A DNA stretch of 64,000 nt from Pseudomaricurvus albidus (GTDB lineage: Bacteria > Pseudomonadota > Gammaproteobacteria > Pseudomonadales > Cellvibrionaceae), in assembly GCF_018863235.1 (NCBI RefSeq), contig NZ_JAHKRS010000001.1, positions 186,001 through 250,000 of the forward strand, in the 5' to 3' direction. Of this stretch, positions 1 to 13,061 are shown one piece after another (the stretch's first letter is position 1; every line of letters starts with the position of its first letter). The notes under the pieces are model-generated. The model did not search any database and was not told where the DNA came from. It saw only the letters and a program-made list of their open reading frames with translations. The translations under genes were made by a program, and so were the position numbers.

Positions 1-36
1 GTCAGTACCACTTCCCATTATCTGATAAGACATTCC

Positions 37-888
37 ATGAAAGACAGACTATTTATTGCATTCCAATACCTCGTTCCCCAGCACGCCCTGTCACGCATGG
101 CCGGCTGGCTGGCAAACACGTCGATCAGCTGGATCAAGGATCCGTTTACCCGCTGGTTTGTAAAACGCTACGACATCAATATGAGCGAGGCGGTTGTAAC
201 GGACCCCTGCGCATACAGCTCGTTCAACAACTTCTTTACCCGCGCACTGAAGCCGGAAGCCCGCCCCATCTGCGATGAAGACGCCGCCATTGTCTGTCCA
301 GCCGATGGCGCCATCAGTCAGATTGGCGATATTAAGCACGGCCGGATCTTTCAGGCCAAGGGACAGGATTACAGCCTGCTGGAACTGATCGGTGGCGATG
401 CAGAGACCGCCAAGTCTTTCGAGGACGGCAAGTTTGCCGTGGTGTACCTGTCACCCCGCGATTATCACCGGGTGCATATGCCACTGGCTGGCACCTTGAA
501 AAGCATGACTCATGTACCGGGCGACCTGTTCTCGGTCAACGACACCACCGCCGAGAACGTGCCACGCCTGTTTGCCCGCAACGAGCGTGCGGTCTGCCTG
601 TTTGATACAGAAGCCGGCCCGATGGCCGTGATTCTGGTAGGCGCCATGATTGTGGCCAGTATCGAAACCGTGTGGGCTGGACAGGTCACCCCGGAGCCTC
701 GCACCATTCGTACCACCCACTACGACGGCAGCCAGACCTTTAGCTATGCCACGGGCGATGAGATGGGCCGCTTCAAGTTGGGATCGACAGCTATTGTGCT
801 GTTTGGCAAAGACGCCATGGAGTGGAGCGAAGACTTTACTGCCGGCTCTGCCACGCTGATGGGCGAGAAGATGGGCATTGTTCGGTAA
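37..888 (+). CDS. psd: Phosphatidylserine decarboxylase proenzyme
   Basis: The 283-aa product should convert phosphatidylserine to phosphatidylethanolamine at the inner membrane, the last step of PE synthesis. The family is made as a proenzyme that cuts itself at a Gly-Ser bond, and the Ser becomes the pyruvoyl prosthetic group. The cleavage motif here is LGST, with the cut expected between Gly249 and Ser250; most bacterial homologues have LGSS, so the residue after the serine is a mild variant. The conserved YLSPRDYHRVH segment and the CPADGAI segment are present, and the length is normal. Only a weak AAGA precedes the ATG. The gene faces an HD-GYP gene and shares a palindromic terminator with it. 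Confidence 0.97.
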   Translation: MKDRLFIAFQYLVPQHALSRMAGWLANTSISWIKDPFTRWFVKRYDINMSEAVVTDPCAYSSFNNFFTRALKPEARPICDEDAAIVCPADGAISQIGDIKHGRIFQAKGQDYSLLELIGGDAETAKSFEDGKFAVVYLSPRDYHRVHMPLAGTLKSMTHVPGDLFSVNDTTAENVPRLFARNERAVCLFDTEAGPMAVILVGAMIVASIETVWAGQVTPEPRTIRTTHYDGSQTFSYATGDEMGRFKLGSTAIVLFGKDAMEWSEDFTAGSATLMGEKMGIVR

Positions 889-907
889 ACCACGCACAAC
901 CCAGGCA

Positions 908-948
908 CCTACAAAAAAAGACGCTCATTGAGCGTCTTTTTTTGTAGG
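908..948. terminator. Bidirectional terminator between psd and the HD-GYP gene
   Basis: This is a perfect 41-bp palindrome: two 20-base arms around a single T. The GC core is GACGCTCA/TGAGCGTC, flanked by a run of seven A on one side and seven T on the other. It lies 20 bp after the psd stop and 45 bp after the stop of the opposing gene, so it can end transcripts from both strands. Confidence 0.93.
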
Positions 949-992
949 TGGGTCTAAAATAGGAAAGCTTAAACGTCAGTTGGGATCAGACA

Positions 993-2345
993 TTAACGTC
1001 GCTTTAAAAATGAAAACAGGCTTTTTTTCTCGTCAGTAAACAGATAGTCATCACGGATTTTCAGAATGTCGACATCGAAACTTCCCGGCTCCAGATCCTG
1101 GGCAATTTCGATTTTTTCCACTTCATCGAAACGTTTTTTACCACTGTCCACCAGGGCCTGTTTGCGACGGTCATCCTCGGCCAGATCGAGAGTAATGTGC
1201 TTGGCCAGCGGCTCTTTAAAGGCGTCCAGCACAATAACCACTTTGGGCTTCAGACGGCGTTCAAAGTTTTGTTCGACCACCACCGCCACTTCGCCGGTGT
1301 TCAGCTCTACCAGCGTGCCGGTAGGGTAAAGACCGATGGCACGGATAAATTCTACCACCAGTTCTTCCTGGAATTCTTTGTCCCGTCGCTCGTACAACTT
1401 GGCTACAGCGCGGGAAGGTGCCAGTGGGTACATCTCCCCACGTGGATTGGTAACATCATCGTAATAGGTAACGATGCCGGCCACCTTGCCAAGCAGGGGA
1501 ATCTTGTCTCCGCGCAATTGCTGGGGAAAGCCACTGCCATTGACCCGCTCACAGTGGGTCTTAACCACAGAAATCACTTTCGGTTCGACCTGGGGGGTCT
1601 TCCTCAGAATCTCCACACCAATTTCGACAAAGCGCTCGTATTCTTTCTCTTCTTCCGGGGTGCGTTGGGACTTGTTCAGCAGCGACCGTTCGAGTTCGGC
1701 CTTTCCCACATCTTTCAGCAAGACGCCCATTGCCAGGACATCCAGATCCTTTTTCGCCATGCCCACATGACGACCAAAGATAATCGCCCACACCGCAGAA
1801 CGAACCGAGTGGCCGTAGGTATGCTCATCCGCCTCTTTTACCCGGGACAGCTAGGTAAAAGCGTCGGGGTTGCGCAGCACACTGTCCACCATCTGGCTGG
1901 CAACCCGCTTGGTCTCCTGCACTGGCACAGCCTCGCCGCTGCCCAGTTGCTGCATAACCTCGCCGATGGACTTGAACACCGCCTGGTGCAGTTCACGGGC
2001 GTGCTTGACCTCTTTCTTGAGGGGGGTTTCATTCTTGTAAACGTCACGACGGATCTTGAGAGGGGAAACGTCAATTTTGACTTTACTGGAGCGGGACGGG
2101 CGCGCCCCTTTGCGCTGAGGCTCGCTGGTGATGGTTTTCAGGCGGGCGCCGACCGGGCCCGCGCCCTTGGCCACATCGATATAGACATGGCGGCAGTGAG
2201 CTTTCAGCTGGCGAATCTCTTCAGCTTCACGGATGTAAAAACCCTGCAGAGGAAACGGCGTCTGAGTCCACGGACGATCGAGTCCAGACACGAACATACC
2301 GATCGTGACCTCATTCACGTCCACTTTGACTTGCTTTATGCCCAT
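993..2345 (-). pseudogene. DUF3391/HD-GYP-type protein split by an in-frame amber stop
   Basis: One reading frame codes for an N-terminal DUF3391-like domain (matching the family around IGMFVSGLDRPW) and a C-terminal HD-GYP-like domain, but a TAG codon at 1853-1851 interrupts it. Homology continues without a frame change across the stop (NPDAFT, stop, then LSRVKEADEHTYGHSV). One base change from TTG, TGG or CAG would explain it. The HD-GYP half is also degenerate. LLHDIGK is LLKDVGK, HHExxDGxGYP reads HCERVNGSGFP, and the HPxxG position is not kept. It is therefore unlikely to be an active cyclic-di-GMP phosphodiesterase even if read through. The start at 2345 fits the family's N-terminus; a GTG at 2387 is possible. 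Alternatives are a sequencing error, suppression, or two separate polypeptides. Confidence 0.8.
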
Positions 2346-2616
2346 TGCAACCGCCCCGTCGCCCATCCGGCACGCCCCCTGTTTCACTCAAACCCTAAAT
2401 AGGCTCGAGTATACAGACCCTGCGCCGGCCGCCATTGTATCCGTTCACACTTTAAATAATGAAATACGCGAAAGACAAGCAAAAAACCGTCAGCGGGCAG
2501 CCAGAGTAATCACCCGCCAAACTCACTGACCAACGCGTATTTACCAGAAAACATCCTTATTATAGTAACAAGTTGGGCTAAGCAACATTTTCTTAATAAC
2601 CGCTCAACCTCTGGGC

Positions 2617-3693
2617 CTAGCCTTCTGTCTGGTGATATTGAGCCGAAAGCTCGTGCACAGCTTCAAAGAAGGCCCCGGCGTGAGCCGGATTAACCTCCGG
2701 AGTGACACCGTGGCCGAGGTTAAAGATATGTCCCGATCCCTGGCCATAGGATTGCAAAATTGTGGCCACTTCTGACCGAATGCGCTCAGGCTGAGCGTAA
2801 AGCACGGCAGGATCCATATTCCCCTGCAGAGCGACACGATCCCCAACCCTTGCACGGGCAGCGCCAATATCCGTCGTCCAGTCCAGCCCCAGCGCGGTGG
2901 CACCGGTATCCGCCATGGATTCCAGCCACTGGCCTCCGCCCTTGGTGAACAGAATCACCGGCACCTGGCGACCCTCATGCTCCTTGATCAGGCCATCGAT
3001 AATGCGCTGCATGGGGTTGAGCGAGAACTCAAGATAGGCATTGTGACTGAGGGCACCGCCCCAGGAATCAAAAATCTGCACCGCCTGGGCACCGGCCAGA
3101 ATCTGTTGATTCAGGTAGTCAGTGATGGACAGCACCAGCTTGTCGAGCAATACATGCAACACTTCCGGCTGATCGTAAAGCATCGCTTTGGTGCGGCGGT
3201 AATCTTTGGATGAGCCACCTTCGACCATATAGGTCGCCAGCGTCCAGGGGCTGCCGGTAAAACCGATCAGAGGTACACGGCCATTCAACTCGCGGCGAAT
3301 GGTGGATACGGCATCCACCACGTATGTCAGGTCCTTTTTCGTATCCAGTACCGGCAAGGCCTCGATTTCGGCAGCGGTTCTGGCCGTTTTTTTGAAGCGT
3401 GGCCCTTCACCGGTCTCGAAATACAGCCCCAGTCCCATGGCGTCAGGTATTGTCAGGATATCGGAAAACAGAATCGCCGCATCCAGTTGCGGATAGCGAT
3501 CCAGTGGCTGGAGGGTCACTTCGCAGGCTTTTTCAGGATTCATGCACAGACTCATGAAATCACCGGCTTCGGCGCGGGTTGCGCGGTATTCAGGCAAGTA
3601 ACGACCCGCCTGGCGCATCATCCACACGGGAGTCTTATCCACAGGTTGCTTTAACAGTGCACGGAGAAAACGATCATTTTTTAATTCGGTCAT
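2617..3693 (-). CDS. hemE: Uroporphyrinogen decarboxylase
   Basis: HemE removes four carboxyl groups from uroporphyrinogen III to give coproporphyrinogen III in cytoplasmic heme synthesis. The 358-aa protein begins [19 protein letters not shown] and carries [16 protein letters not shown], the N-terminal signature whose arginines bind the substrate carboxylates. [17 protein letters not shown] and [16 protein letters not shown] are also kept. I chose the ATG at 3693 because AGAGG sits just upstream and the E. coli protein starts at the same point. An ATG six codons earlier (3711) lacks a ribosome site. It is followed by its own intergenic gap and is not obviously in an operon with the HD-GYP gene. 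Confidence 0.97.
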   Translation of the reverse strand: MTELKNDRFLRALLKQPVDKTPVWMMRQAGRYLPEYRATRAEAGDFMSLCMNPEKACEVTLQPLDRYPQLDAAILFSDILTIPDAMGLGLYFETGEGPRFKKTARTAAEIEALPVLDTKKDLTYVVDAVSTIRRELNGRVPLIGFTGSPWTLATYMVEGGSSKDYRRTKAMLYDQPEVLHVLLDKLVLSITDYLNQQILAGAQAVQIFDSWGGALSHNAYLEFSLNPMQRIIDGLIKEHEGRQVPVILFTKGGGQWLESMADTGATALGLDWTTDIGAARARVGDRVALQGNMDPAVLYAQPERIRSEVATILQSYGQGSGHIFNLGHGVTPEVNPAHAGAFFEAVHELSAQYHQTEG

Positions 3694-3845
3694 GGAGCCT
3701 CTGGTAGCCATCGCTACAAATCAGAACTGTGTGTCATTGAAAGTGCGGGCATTGTACGCGAAATGTACGGTCAAGTCCCTCGGCGAAACCTATGAATGCC
3801 ATGGGTTTACTTCGTTGCGACTTCCAGCCTTGTGATTCAACCGGA

Positions 3846-3878
3846 TACAAAAAACCCCGCATCGGTGCGGGGTTTTTG
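3846..3878 (-). terminator. Rho-independent terminator after gltD
   Basis: The stem is ACCCCGC/GCGGGGT with a six-base loop and flanking A and T runs. It lies 25 bp beyond the gltD stop on the minus strand and should end the gltBD transcript. The T-run symmetry means it could also work on the plus strand. Confidence 0.9.
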
Positions 3879-3903
3879 TGGATCAGCATTGAAAAGCCAC
3901 CGA

Positions 3904-5367
<1,464 letters not shown>

Positions 5368-5429
5368 TTAGTGTTGTCTGCGCTGCTGGAGCCAGCAGCG
5401 ATTAAAGACCGAAACGACGCAGCGGCGAC

Positions 5430-8400
5430 TTACTCGCCGCGCTGCTTGACGTTATCCAGCAGCTGCCCAAGGCCAGCCGCTTTCGGTTTAACCAACCAGA
5501 ATTTACCAATGTAGTCTTCGAAGTTGTCGAGCAACTCCTGTCCCCAGGCACTTCCGGTTTCCGCAACAAATTCTTCGATGATTCCACGCAGATGATTGCG
5601 ATGGGATTCCAGCGCCTCACGGTTAATGCGGTGGATTTCAATCAACTCGTGGTTGTACTTGTCAACAAAAGTGTTGTTTTGATCCAGTACATAGGCAAAA
5701 CCGCCTGTCATACCTGCACCGAAGTTGACGCCAGTTTCGCCAAGAACCGTCACGATACCGCCAGTCATGTATTCACAGCAGTGGTCACCAGCGCCCTCGA
5801 CAACAACATGGGCACCGGAGTTACGAACACCGCAACGCTCGCCTGCACTGCCCGCAGCAAACAGTTTGCCGCCAGTCGCGCCATACAAACAGGTGTTACC
5901 CATGATGCTGGTTTCATTGGATGCAAACTCAGAACCTTGAGGCGGACGCAGGACAATCTTGCCACCTGCCATGCCTTTACCGACGTAATCGTTGGCATCA
6001 CCTTCCAGGTACAGTTCCAGGCCGCCGGCGTTCCAGACACCGAAACTCTGACCGGCAATACCGGTGAGGTTCAGCTTGATCGGCGCATCAGCCATACCCT
6101 GGTTACCGTGACGCTTGGCGATTTCACCACTGATACGCGCACCGATGGAACGATCACAGTTGGTGATATGGAAAGAAAACTCTCCACCGGATTTCGCCTC
6201 AATAGCCGGCAGCAACTCTTTCACCATACGCTCGGCACACTCGCCTTTATCGTAAGGCGTGTTGCGCTCTACGCTGCAGATCTGCGGCTTGCTGTCGAGC
6301 AATTCATCGGTATACACAATCGGGCTAAGATCCAGCTTGGCCTGCTTGTCGGTAGTTCCCTCGATGCGCTCCAGCAGGTCCACACGACCCACCAGCTCTT
6401 CAATCGTGCGAACCCCCAAACGGGCCATCCACTCGCGGGCTTCTTCCGCCACAAACTTGAAGAAGTTGATCGCCATATCGACCGTGCCGATGTAGTGCTC
6501 ATCACGCAGCTTGTCATTCTGAGTGGCAACACCGGTTGCACAGTTATTCAGGTGACAGATCCGCAGGTATTTACAACCCAGAGCAACCATCGGTGCCGTA
6601 CCAAAGCCGAAGCTTTCAGCCCCCAGAATCGCAGCCTTCACTACATCCAGACCGGATTTCAGACCACCGTCGGTCTGAACACGAACCTTGTCACGCAAAT
6701 CGTTGGCACGCAGAGTCTGGTGAGTTTCACTCAGGCCCAACTCCCACGGCGAACCAGCGTAGCGGATAGAGGTCAGCGGACTCGCCGCCGTACCGCCGTC
6801 GTAACCGGAAATGGTAATCAGGTCAGCGTAAGCCTTGGCTACACCAGCCGCGATAGTACCCACACCCGGACGGGAAACCAGCTTCACGGACACCAGAGCA
6901 TCCGGATTCACCTGCTTGAGGTCGTAGATCAGCTGAGCCAGATCCTCAATGGAATAAATATCGTGGTGCGGCGGTGGCGAAATCAGGGTCACACCAGGTA
7001 CCGAGTAACGCAGACGGGCAATCAGGTTATTCACCTTGCCACCGGGCAGCTGGCCGCCTTCACCGGGCTTGGCACCCTGAGCAACTTTAATCTGCAAAAC
7101 TTCAGCATTCACCAGATAGTGAGGAGTCACACCAAAACGACCGGACGCAATCTGCTTGATCTTGGAAACCTTGTTGGTACCAAAACGTACAGGGTCTTCA
7201 CCACCCTCACCGCTGTTGGAGCGCCCACCCAAAGTGTTCATGGCCTGAGCCAGCGCCTCGTGAGCTTCCGGCGACAGGGCACCGAGCGACATGGCCGCGG
7301 AGTCAAAGCGACGCACGATGGATTCCATCGGCTCTACTTCACTGACATCGATAGGCTGCAGACCTTCTTTCAGCCCCAACAGATCGCGCAGTGTCGCAGT
7401 AGGACGGGAATTGACCAGCTCGGCGTAGTCACGCCACGCCGAGTAATCACCGCTCTTCACCGCTTTTTGCAGTGCCTGAACCACATCGGGGTTAAAGGCG
7501 TGGTATTCCTCACCGTGCACGTACTTCAGCAGACCACCCTGAGAAATCGGCTTGCGTTTCTGCCAGGCCGTTTTCGCCAGCGCTTTCTGATCTTTTTCCA
7601 GATCCTCAAAACCCGCGCCCTGAATACGACTCGGGGTGCCAGCAAAACAGAGATCGATCACGTCGCTGTTCAGACCAATGGCTTCAAACAGCTGTGCACC
7701 GCGGTAAGACGCTACAGTGGAGATCCCCATTTTGGAGAGAATTTTCAGCAGGCCTTTGTTCAGACCTTTGCGATAATTGGTGTACGCCGACGTTGCATCC
7801 AGCAGCAACTCACCGGTTTCAATCAGCTCGTTGATCACCTGATAGCTCAGGTACGGATAAACCGCAGTGGCACCGTAACCAATCAGCGCCGCCAGATGGT
7901 GCGAATCACGGGCGGTAGCGGTCTCAACAATAATGTTGGCATCGCAACGCAGGCCAGCCTGAGTCAGGCTGTGGTGCACAGCACCGGTGGCCAGCAAACC
8001 GTGAATTGGCAGTTTGCCTTCTTCAATCACCTTGTCAGACAGCACCATCAACACCTTGCCGTTGCGAACGGCTTCGGCTGCATCGGCAACCAGATCGCGG
8101 ATGGCCTGCTCCAGCGTTTTCTCTGCCGGATCGTAACTGAGGTTGAACACCTGAGCTTCATAGCCCGGACGGTCACAATTCAGCACGGCCTGATACTTGG
8201 CCGGAGACAGCACAGGCGATGTCAGGATGATGCGGTCGGCATGGGCATCGGTCTCATCATAGACAGACAACTCACGACCCAGACAGGTTTCCAGAGACAT
8301 CACAATGGCTTCGCGCAACGGGTCGATCGGCGGGTTGGTTACCTGTGCAAACTGCTGGCGGAAATAATCGTAAACACTGCGCTCTTTCGCAGACAGTACT

Positions 8401-9881
8401 GCCATTGGGGTATCGTCACCCATGGAGCCCACAGCTTCCTGACCGCCTTCGGCCAGAGGACGCAATACCTGATCGCGCTCTTCAAACGACACCTGAAACA
8501 TTTTCAGGTAGGTCTTCAGATCTTCGCGAGAAATTGGCTCGTCTGCACCTTCAACACCCAGAGTGGTCTCGATGCGCATGGCCTTTTCATTCAACCACTG
8601 CTTGTAAGGCTTGCTGCCTTTCAGCAGTTTGTCGACGTCTTCGGTGTGGAACAGCTCGCCGGTTTGTGTATCCACGGACAGGATCTGTCCAGGCCCCAAA
8701 CGGCCTTTGGCAACCACATCTTCAGGCTTGTAATCGTAGGTGCCCACTTCCGAGGCCACCGTAATGAAATCGTCTTTGGTAATCACCCAGCGAGACGGAC
8801 GCAGGCCGTTGCGATCCAGGGTACACACCGCGTAGCGACCATCGGTAATGACCAGACCAGCCGGACCATCCCACGGCTCCACGTGCATGGAGTTGTACTC
8901 GTAGAATGCGCGCAGATCCGGGTCCATGTGTTCCACATTCTGCCAGGCTGGTGGTACCAGCATACGCACAGCGCGATGCAGCTCCATCCCCCCGGTGAGC
9001 AACACTTCCAGCATATTATCCAGGCTGGAGGAGTCAGAACCGGTACGGTTGACCAGAGGTGTGATGGATTCAAGATCCGGCAGCAGCTCGGTCTGGAATT
9101 TCGGCGTACGGGCGACAGACCAGTTGCGGTTACCCATAACGGTGTTGATTTCACCGTTGTGCGCCAACATGCGGAACGGCTGCGCCAATGGCCACTGAGG
9201 CGAGGTGTTGGTGGAGAAGCGTTGGTGGAATACGCAAATGGCGGTTTCCAGCTCATCGTTGGCCAGATCCAGGAAGAACTTTGGCAGATCCACCGGCATC
9301 ATCAGGCCTTTATAGGAAATCACCGTGGCGCTGAGAGAGGCAATATAAAAGCTCTTGTCACCCGCCAAGCGCTTCTCGGCAAGACGACGAGCCATAAACA
9401 GACGCGCGGTCAATTCCTGCTGGGAGTATTCGGCATCAGCCTCAACAAACAGGTGAGAAAACTGAGGCAGCGAGGCCATGGCGATTGGCCCGAGGCAACT
9501 GGTATCGGTCGGAACGGTTCTCCAGCCTACGGCCTTCAAGCCCTGAGCCTGCAACTCTTCCTCTACGATAGAACGCGCGGCTGCCGCGACCTCATCATCG
9601 CGGGACAGCATAATAGAACCAATACCGTAGATGTCAGCCAGTTCGACACCCAGTTCGGTCTTGGCGACCGTGCGCAAAAAGCCATCCGGCTTTTGCAACA
9701 GCAGGCCACAGCCATCACCGGTTTTACCATCAGCAGCGATACCGCCGCGATGGGTCATACAGGTCAATGACTCAATAGCAGTTGTCAGCAAACGATGGCT
9801 GGTCTCACCCTTTAAGTGGGCGATCAAACCAAAACCACAGTTATCTTTAAATTCGTCTATCTGGTAGAGGCCAGTGCTCAT
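5430..9881 (-). CDS. gltB: Glutamate synthase (NADPH) large subunit
   Basis: GltB makes two glutamates from glutamine and 2-oxoglutarate, working with GlnA in ammonium assimilation. The 1483-aa protein starts with a short propeptide ending before Cys15 (DNCGFG), which becomes the N-terminal nucleophile of the class II glutaminase domain (about residues 15-430). Next come the central domain, the FMN-binding synthase domain and the 3Fe-4S cysteines in [17 protein letters not shown]-terminal glycine-rich beta-helix domain (GxxGxxx repeats, about 1230-1440) closes the protein. The start is supported by GAGAG upstream. gltD follows on the same strand. The opposite strand is open over almost the whole gene, which I read as a coding-bias shadow. 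Confidence 0.98.
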   Translation of the reverse strand: MSTGLYQIDEFKDNCGFGLIAHLKGETSHRLLTTAIESLTCMTHRGGIAADGKTGDGCGLLLQKPDGFLRTVAKTELGVELADIYGIGSIMLSRDDEVAAAARSIVEEELQAQGLKAVGWRTVPTDTSCLGPIAMASLPQFSHLFVEADAEYSQQELTARLFMARRLAEKRLAGDKSFYIASLSATVISYKGLMMPVDLPKFFLDLANDELETAICVFHQRFSTNTSPQWPLAQPFRMLAHNGEINTVMGNRNWSVARTPKFQTELLPDLESITPLVNRTGSDSSSLDNMLEVLLTGGMELHRAVRMLVPPAWQNVEHMDPDLRAFYEYNSMHVEPWDGPAGLVITDGRYAVCTLDRNGLRPSRWVITKDDFITVASEVGTYDYKPEDVVAKGRLGPGQILSVDTQTGELFHTEDVDKLLKGSKPYKQWLNEKAMRIETTLGVEGADEPISREDLKTYLKMFQVSFEERDQVLRPLAEGGQEAVGSMGDDTPMAVLSAKERSVYDYFRQQFAQVTNPPIDPLREAIVMSLETCLGRELSVYDETDAHADRIILTSPVLSPAKYQAVLNCDRPGYEAQVFNLSYDPAEKTLEQAIRDLVADAAEAVRNGKVLMVLSDKVIEEGKLPIHGLLATGAVHHSLTQAGLRCDANIIVETATARDSHHLAALIGYGATAVYPYLSYQVINELIETGELLLDATSAYTNYRKGLNKGLLKILSKMGISTVASYRGAQLFEAIGLNSDVIDLCFAGTPSRIQGAGFEDLEKDQKALAKTAWQKRKPISQGGLLKYVHGEEYHAFNPDVVQALQKAVKSGDYSAWRDYAELVNSRPTATLRDLLGLKEGLQPIDVSEVEPMESIVRRFDSAAMSLGALSPEAHEALAQAMNTLGGRSNSGEGGEDPVRFGTNKVSKIKQIASGRFGVTPHYLVNAEVLQIKVAQGAKPGEGGQLPGGKVNNLIARLRYSVPGVTLISPPPHHDIYSIEDLAQLIYDLKQVNPDALVSVKLVSRPGVGTIAAGVAKAYADLITISGYDGGTAASPLTSIRYAGSPWELGLSETHQTLRANDLRDKVRVQTDGGLKSGLDVVKAAILGAESFGFGTAPMVALGCKYLRICHLNNCATGVATQNDKLRDEHYIGTVDMAINFFKFVAEEAREWMARLGVRTIEELVGRVDLLERIEGTTDKQAKLDLSPIVYTDELLDSKPQICSVERNTPYDKGECAERMVKELLPAIEAKSGGEFSFHITNCDRSIGARISGEIAKRHGNQGMADAPIKLNLTGIAGQSFGVWNAGGLELYLEGDANDYVGKGMAGGKIVLRPPQGSEFASNETSIMGNTCLYGATGGKLFAAGSAGERCGVRNSGAHVVVEGAGDHCCEYMTGGIVTVLGETGVNFGAGMTGGFAYVLDQNNTFVDKYNHELIEIHRINREALESHRNHLRGIIEEFVAETGSAWGQELLDNFEDYIGKFWLVKPKAAGLGQLLDNVKQRGE

Positions 9882-9950
9882 AGGCGGTCTCTCAGTAATC
9901 CAACAAGAATCTTTATCAAGGGCTCAAACCTTTGTGATCAGGCCTGAGAC

Positions 9951-9981
9951 AAAAAAGCCCCTGTCTAATTGAGGGGCTCCT
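9951..9981 (-). terminator. Terminator after the damX-like gene
   Basis: Read on the minus strand, the stem AGCCCCT/AGGGGCT is followed by six T. It lies about 100 bp beyond the stop of the damX-like gene and before gltB, so gltBD must have its own promoter in the roughly 70 bp between this hairpin and the gltB start. Confidence 0.82.
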
Positions 9982-10080
9982 TGGCAAATGGGCGCAGAAT
10001 ATTACCCGCTTGCGGCCTGGTTGGCAAGTTCAGCAATGGAGCCCTCTTAAAGGCGGCCCCTTAATGTCGCGATAGTGCAG

Positions 10081-11598
10081 CTAAATGCCGCGATAATCTT
10101 TGATCTTTGCATGCACATCCCCGACGCTACGCGGCCAGGGGCCCGCTTTCTTCTGCTCTTCAGGCAGCGATGCCACCCCCTGACGAGCCGCTTCTACGGT
10201 GGGGTAGTTCCCGGCCACGACCACATACCACGGCTTTCCCGACCGGGATGACGTAAACAACCGCAATGCGCTCCTGTTCTTCTGCTGCTCCATGTAAGCC
10301 TCAACAGCGGGCTCTGAGCTGCTCGCCATCACCTGCAGCACATAGTGAGACGACGCCAACGACATCAGATAGCGCTCATCTGCAGACAGTGTCGACGAGG
10401 CTTCTGCCTGCGACGCCTGATCGATTGCAGCCACCGGTTTTTCCACACTGTCGACTGTGCCGCTCTGCGTCTCCGGACCCAGTATAGCAGGGGAGCTTAT
10501 CTCACCCCCTGCGTCACCGACCTGACTAACAGCCACCCCCGGGGCAGACTGGTCATCAACCGCCGATGAGTCACCGGAAGAATCTGTAGTCAAAGGCACC
10601 TTCACCGGTACCACCGTACGCTCCACAACCTGATCACTGGAAACAAGCTGGCCTTCTTCGCCGGCCCCATTTGGGTCATTACCTCCAAACCAGCTGTCTT
10701 TATAAAAGAAAGCCATGAGCAATACACCAAACAAGACCACCAGACTGAATATATGTCCAACCGGCAGCCCCAGCCCGCGATCTTGACCAGCCGCCGCAAA
10801 CTGCGCCTGCATCTTGTCGATCAGCAAATCCCTGGCAGGCTGGTGAGCCATCCCCGGCATTCCGGAAGACTGTACGTAAAGATATTCCAGCTCGCTATCA
10901 TCAAAAGGCAAGTCATCATTCCAACCCGCAACCTCTAACTTCAGCGCCAGATATTCGGCCATCTCCTCTTCCGACAGCGGTGGCAGCACCACATCGTGCA
11001 GAAGGATATCCACCATGGCAAAACTGTCGAGACGGCCGATCAAATCCAGATCGCCAAACATCACCACCTGAAAAGGCAAGTCATCATCCTGACGGGACGA
11101 CTGCAACAAGCTCACCAGCGCACTCAACACCGCATCACTCAGCAGGTGAGCATCGTCCAGCAACACAAGCAGGGGCTCGTCCTGCGGCTGCACCAGTTGA
11201 TGCCGGATGGCCGAGATCAACTCTCCGGCACTGGCCTCCTCGGAAACCTCACAATCCAGGGCAAACGCAATTTCACTAAAAACCTGCTCCGGTACGGTCA
11301 GCGAATTGGCTGAAATGTCAGCCTGCTTGAAGCGCTCGCTCAACTCTACTGCCAGCTGGTTTTTCAGCGTCGTACGGCCACTGCCCTGCTCGCCAGCCAC
11401 AACCACAACACTGGCGCTGAAGCGGGACAAATGCACCACCTGCTCCAGCACCTGTTCGCGCTGCGCACCGGCATAAAAAACAAAGTCATCCGGCGAAAGT
11501 CCGGCAGTCATTTCAAACGGATCAAATAAAAACTGATAGGCCTCCAGATAATCCGATGATGAAGACGCCACCTTCCCTGCAGTGTTTGCGAACCCCAT
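10081..11598 (-). CDS. damX: DamX-like AAA ATPase with C-terminal SPOR domain
   Basis: The 505-aa protein combines an N-terminal ExeA-like AAA domain with a C-terminal SPOR domain. The Walker A motif is GEQGSGRT at 69-76 and Walker B is LLVLLDDAHLL near 144-153. A single membrane segment lies at about 281-299, then a Ser/Asp/Glu-rich linker, then the SPOR domain from about 425. SPOR domains bind denuded septal peptidoglycan, so a division-site role is likely. E. coli DamX has the same place next to aroB and also ends in SPOR. I chose ATG 11598 because AAGGAG lies 11 bp upstream; a GTG at 11649 has no such site. Confidence 0.88.
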   Translation of the reverse strand: MGFANTAGKVASSSSDYLEAYQFLFDPFEMTAGLSPDDFVFYAGAQREQVLEQVVHLSRFSASVVVVAGEQGSGRTTLKNQLAVELSERFKQADISANSLTVPEQVFSEIAFALDCEVSEEASAGELISAIRHQLVQPQDEPLLVLLDDAHLLSDAVLSALVSLLQSSRQDDDLPFQVVMFGDLDLIGRLDSFAMVDILLHDVVLPPLSEEEMAEYLALKLEVAGWNDDLPFDDSELEYLYVQSSGMPGMAHQPARDLLIDKMQAQFAAAGQDRGLGLPVGHIFSLVVLFGVLLMAFFYKDSWFGGNDPNGAGEEGQLVSSDQVVERTVVPVKVPLTTDSSGDSSAVDDQSAPGVAVSQVGDAGGEISSPAILGPETQSGTVDSVEKPVAAIDQASQAEASSTLSADERYLMSLASSHYVLQVMASSSEPAVEAYMEQQKNRSALRLFTSSRSGKPWYVVVAGNYPTVEAARQGVASLPEEQKKAGPWPRSVGDVHAKIKDYRGI

Positions 11599-11904
11599 GA
11601 CAGCCAGTACTCCTTGCCAGTGACAGATCTGATAGCGCACCTTAAACACCTGGGCGCACCATTTCTACGCATCTTGTCACACTGGTTTATCGCCCGCAAA
11701 GTAAAAACGGGCCCGCCACACAACTCGCGAAAGAAACCGATAACAAATTCAGACAAACCTTGGGGAAAAAGCTGTTTTATACGCCAACAAACGACCAAAC
11801 GCCTGCCCATACTGAATACAGAGCAAGCGCTATGCCATTGTTACAGGCTAGATAACTGATCAGGAAAAGAAACGGCTAACCGCAGCGAGCATTAAGGCCA
11901 AGCA
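11599..11904. other. Gene-free spacer between damX and aroB
   Basis: No coding frame here has family character or a ribosome site. The stretch must hold the 3' end of the aroKB transcript and possibly a damX promoter. I could not identify a convincing hairpin or -35/-10 pair. Confidence 0.5.
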
Positions 11905-12978
11905 CTAACACTCGGCCAGCGTTTGTTTGAGATTATCGAGGGAAAAGGTCTTGGTCACCAACGCCTTGCCAATACTCTCGAGCAATACCAGACGCAACTG
12001 CCCATCCAGCACTTTTTTATCCACCGCCATCAAACCAAGAAATTCATCTTCAGTCATCGCCTCCGGAGAGGCCACGGGTAAATTGGCCCGCATCAGAAGA
12101 CGCTGCAGACGCTCTACTTCCGAGAACGCTATATTGCCTTCACGTGCAGAAAGATCCGCGGCCATCAACATACCCGTCGCCACCGCCTCACCATGCAACC
12201 AGCTGCCATAACCCTGAGCGGTTTCAATGGCATGACCAAAGGTATGCCCGAGGTTCAGGATTGCCCGAATGCCACCTTCACGTTCGTCCTGCGCCACCAC
12301 ATCCGCCTTGCACTGGCAAGAACGCTCAATGGCATAAGCCAGTGCCTCACTGTCGCAGGCGATCAGTTTTTCAACATTAGTTTCCAGCCAATCGTAAAAC
12401 GGCTCATCTACGATCAAACCGTATTTGATCACCTCAGCAATACCCGCTGACAACTCTCGTGGCGGAAGCGTTTGCAGCACCTGAGTATCGATAATAACCG
12501 CATTGGGCTGATAGAAAGCCCCGATCATATTTTTACCCAGCGGGTGATTAACACCGGTTTTGCCCCCGACAGATGAATCCACCTGAGACAACAAGGTTGT
12601 CGGCACCTGAATGAAGTCCACACCACGCTGGTAAGACGCCGCGGCAAATCCAGTCATATCCCCCACAACCCCCCCACCCAGGGCAATCAGAGTGGTGGTG
12701 CGGTTATGCCGGTCCTCCAACAGGCGATCAAAAACCAGAGAGAGAGTATCCAGTGTTTTAAACGCCTCACCATCAGGTAAAACCACACAGGATACAGTCA
12801 GACCATCCAGCGCCGACTTAACACGATCCAGATACAAAGGCGCAATGGTTTCGTTGGTAACAATGCACACCTGCTGGCCATGAATATGAGGACGCAACCA
12901 CTGGGGGTCTCCCAAGAGGTTTTCACCAATATAAATCGGGTAGCTACGATCCCCGAGATCGACGTGTAATGTGTGCAT
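11905..12978 (-). CDS. aroB: 3-dehydroquinate synthase
   Basis: AroB cyclises DAHP to 3-dehydroquinate, the second step of the shikimate pathway, using NAD and a divalent metal. The 357-aa protein begins [18 protein letters not shown]. It carries [13 protein letters not shown] in the NAD-binding region, [21 protein letters not shown], and the metal-ligand histidines in [11 protein letters not shown] and [14 protein letters not shown] 12978 aligns with the family start; a TTG five codons upstream is also open, and neither has a strong ribosome site. It lies 83 bp downstream of aroK, as in many gammaproteobacteria. Confidence 0.96.
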   Translation of the reverse strand: MHTLHVDLGDRSYPIYIGENLLGDPQWLRPHIHGQQVCIVTNETIAPLYLDRVKSALDGLTVSCVVLPDGEAFKTLDTLSLVFDRLLEDRHNRTTTLIALGGGVVGDMTGFAAASYQRGVDFIQVPTTLLSQVDSSVGGKTGVNHPLGKNMIGAFYQPNAVIIDTQVLQTLPPRELSAGIAEVIKYGLIVDEPFYDWLETNVEKLIACDSEALAYAIERSCQCKADVVAQDEREGGIRAILNLGHTFGHAIETAQGYGSWLHGEAVATGMLMAADLSAREGNIAFSEVERLQRLLMRANLPVASPEAMTEDEFLGLMAVDKKVLDGQLRLVLLESIGKALVTKTFSLDNLKQTLAEC

Positions 12979-13061
12979 AAGAAGCAGAACCAAGCTTGAG
13001 AAAGGAAGGGACGGACCCCGTCAAAACTGGCAGTCTACCATAAGCACCGAGCAGGTAGGAG

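Noticed and set aside
1851-1853. Amber codon as a sign of genome-wide stop-codon reassignment
   Set aside because: TAG serves as the normal stop of ponA, the ftsN-like gene and ntrB in this window.
1197-2402. A 401-codon plus-strand frame crossing the amber codon
   Set aside because: It is antisense to the HD-GYP gene and has no recognisable domain. The minus-strand homology on both sides of the stop is better support.
5592-9770. A 1392-codon open frame antisense to gltB
   Set aside because: It follows the gltB frame exactly, has no family character or ribosome site, and is explained by the codon bias of gltB.
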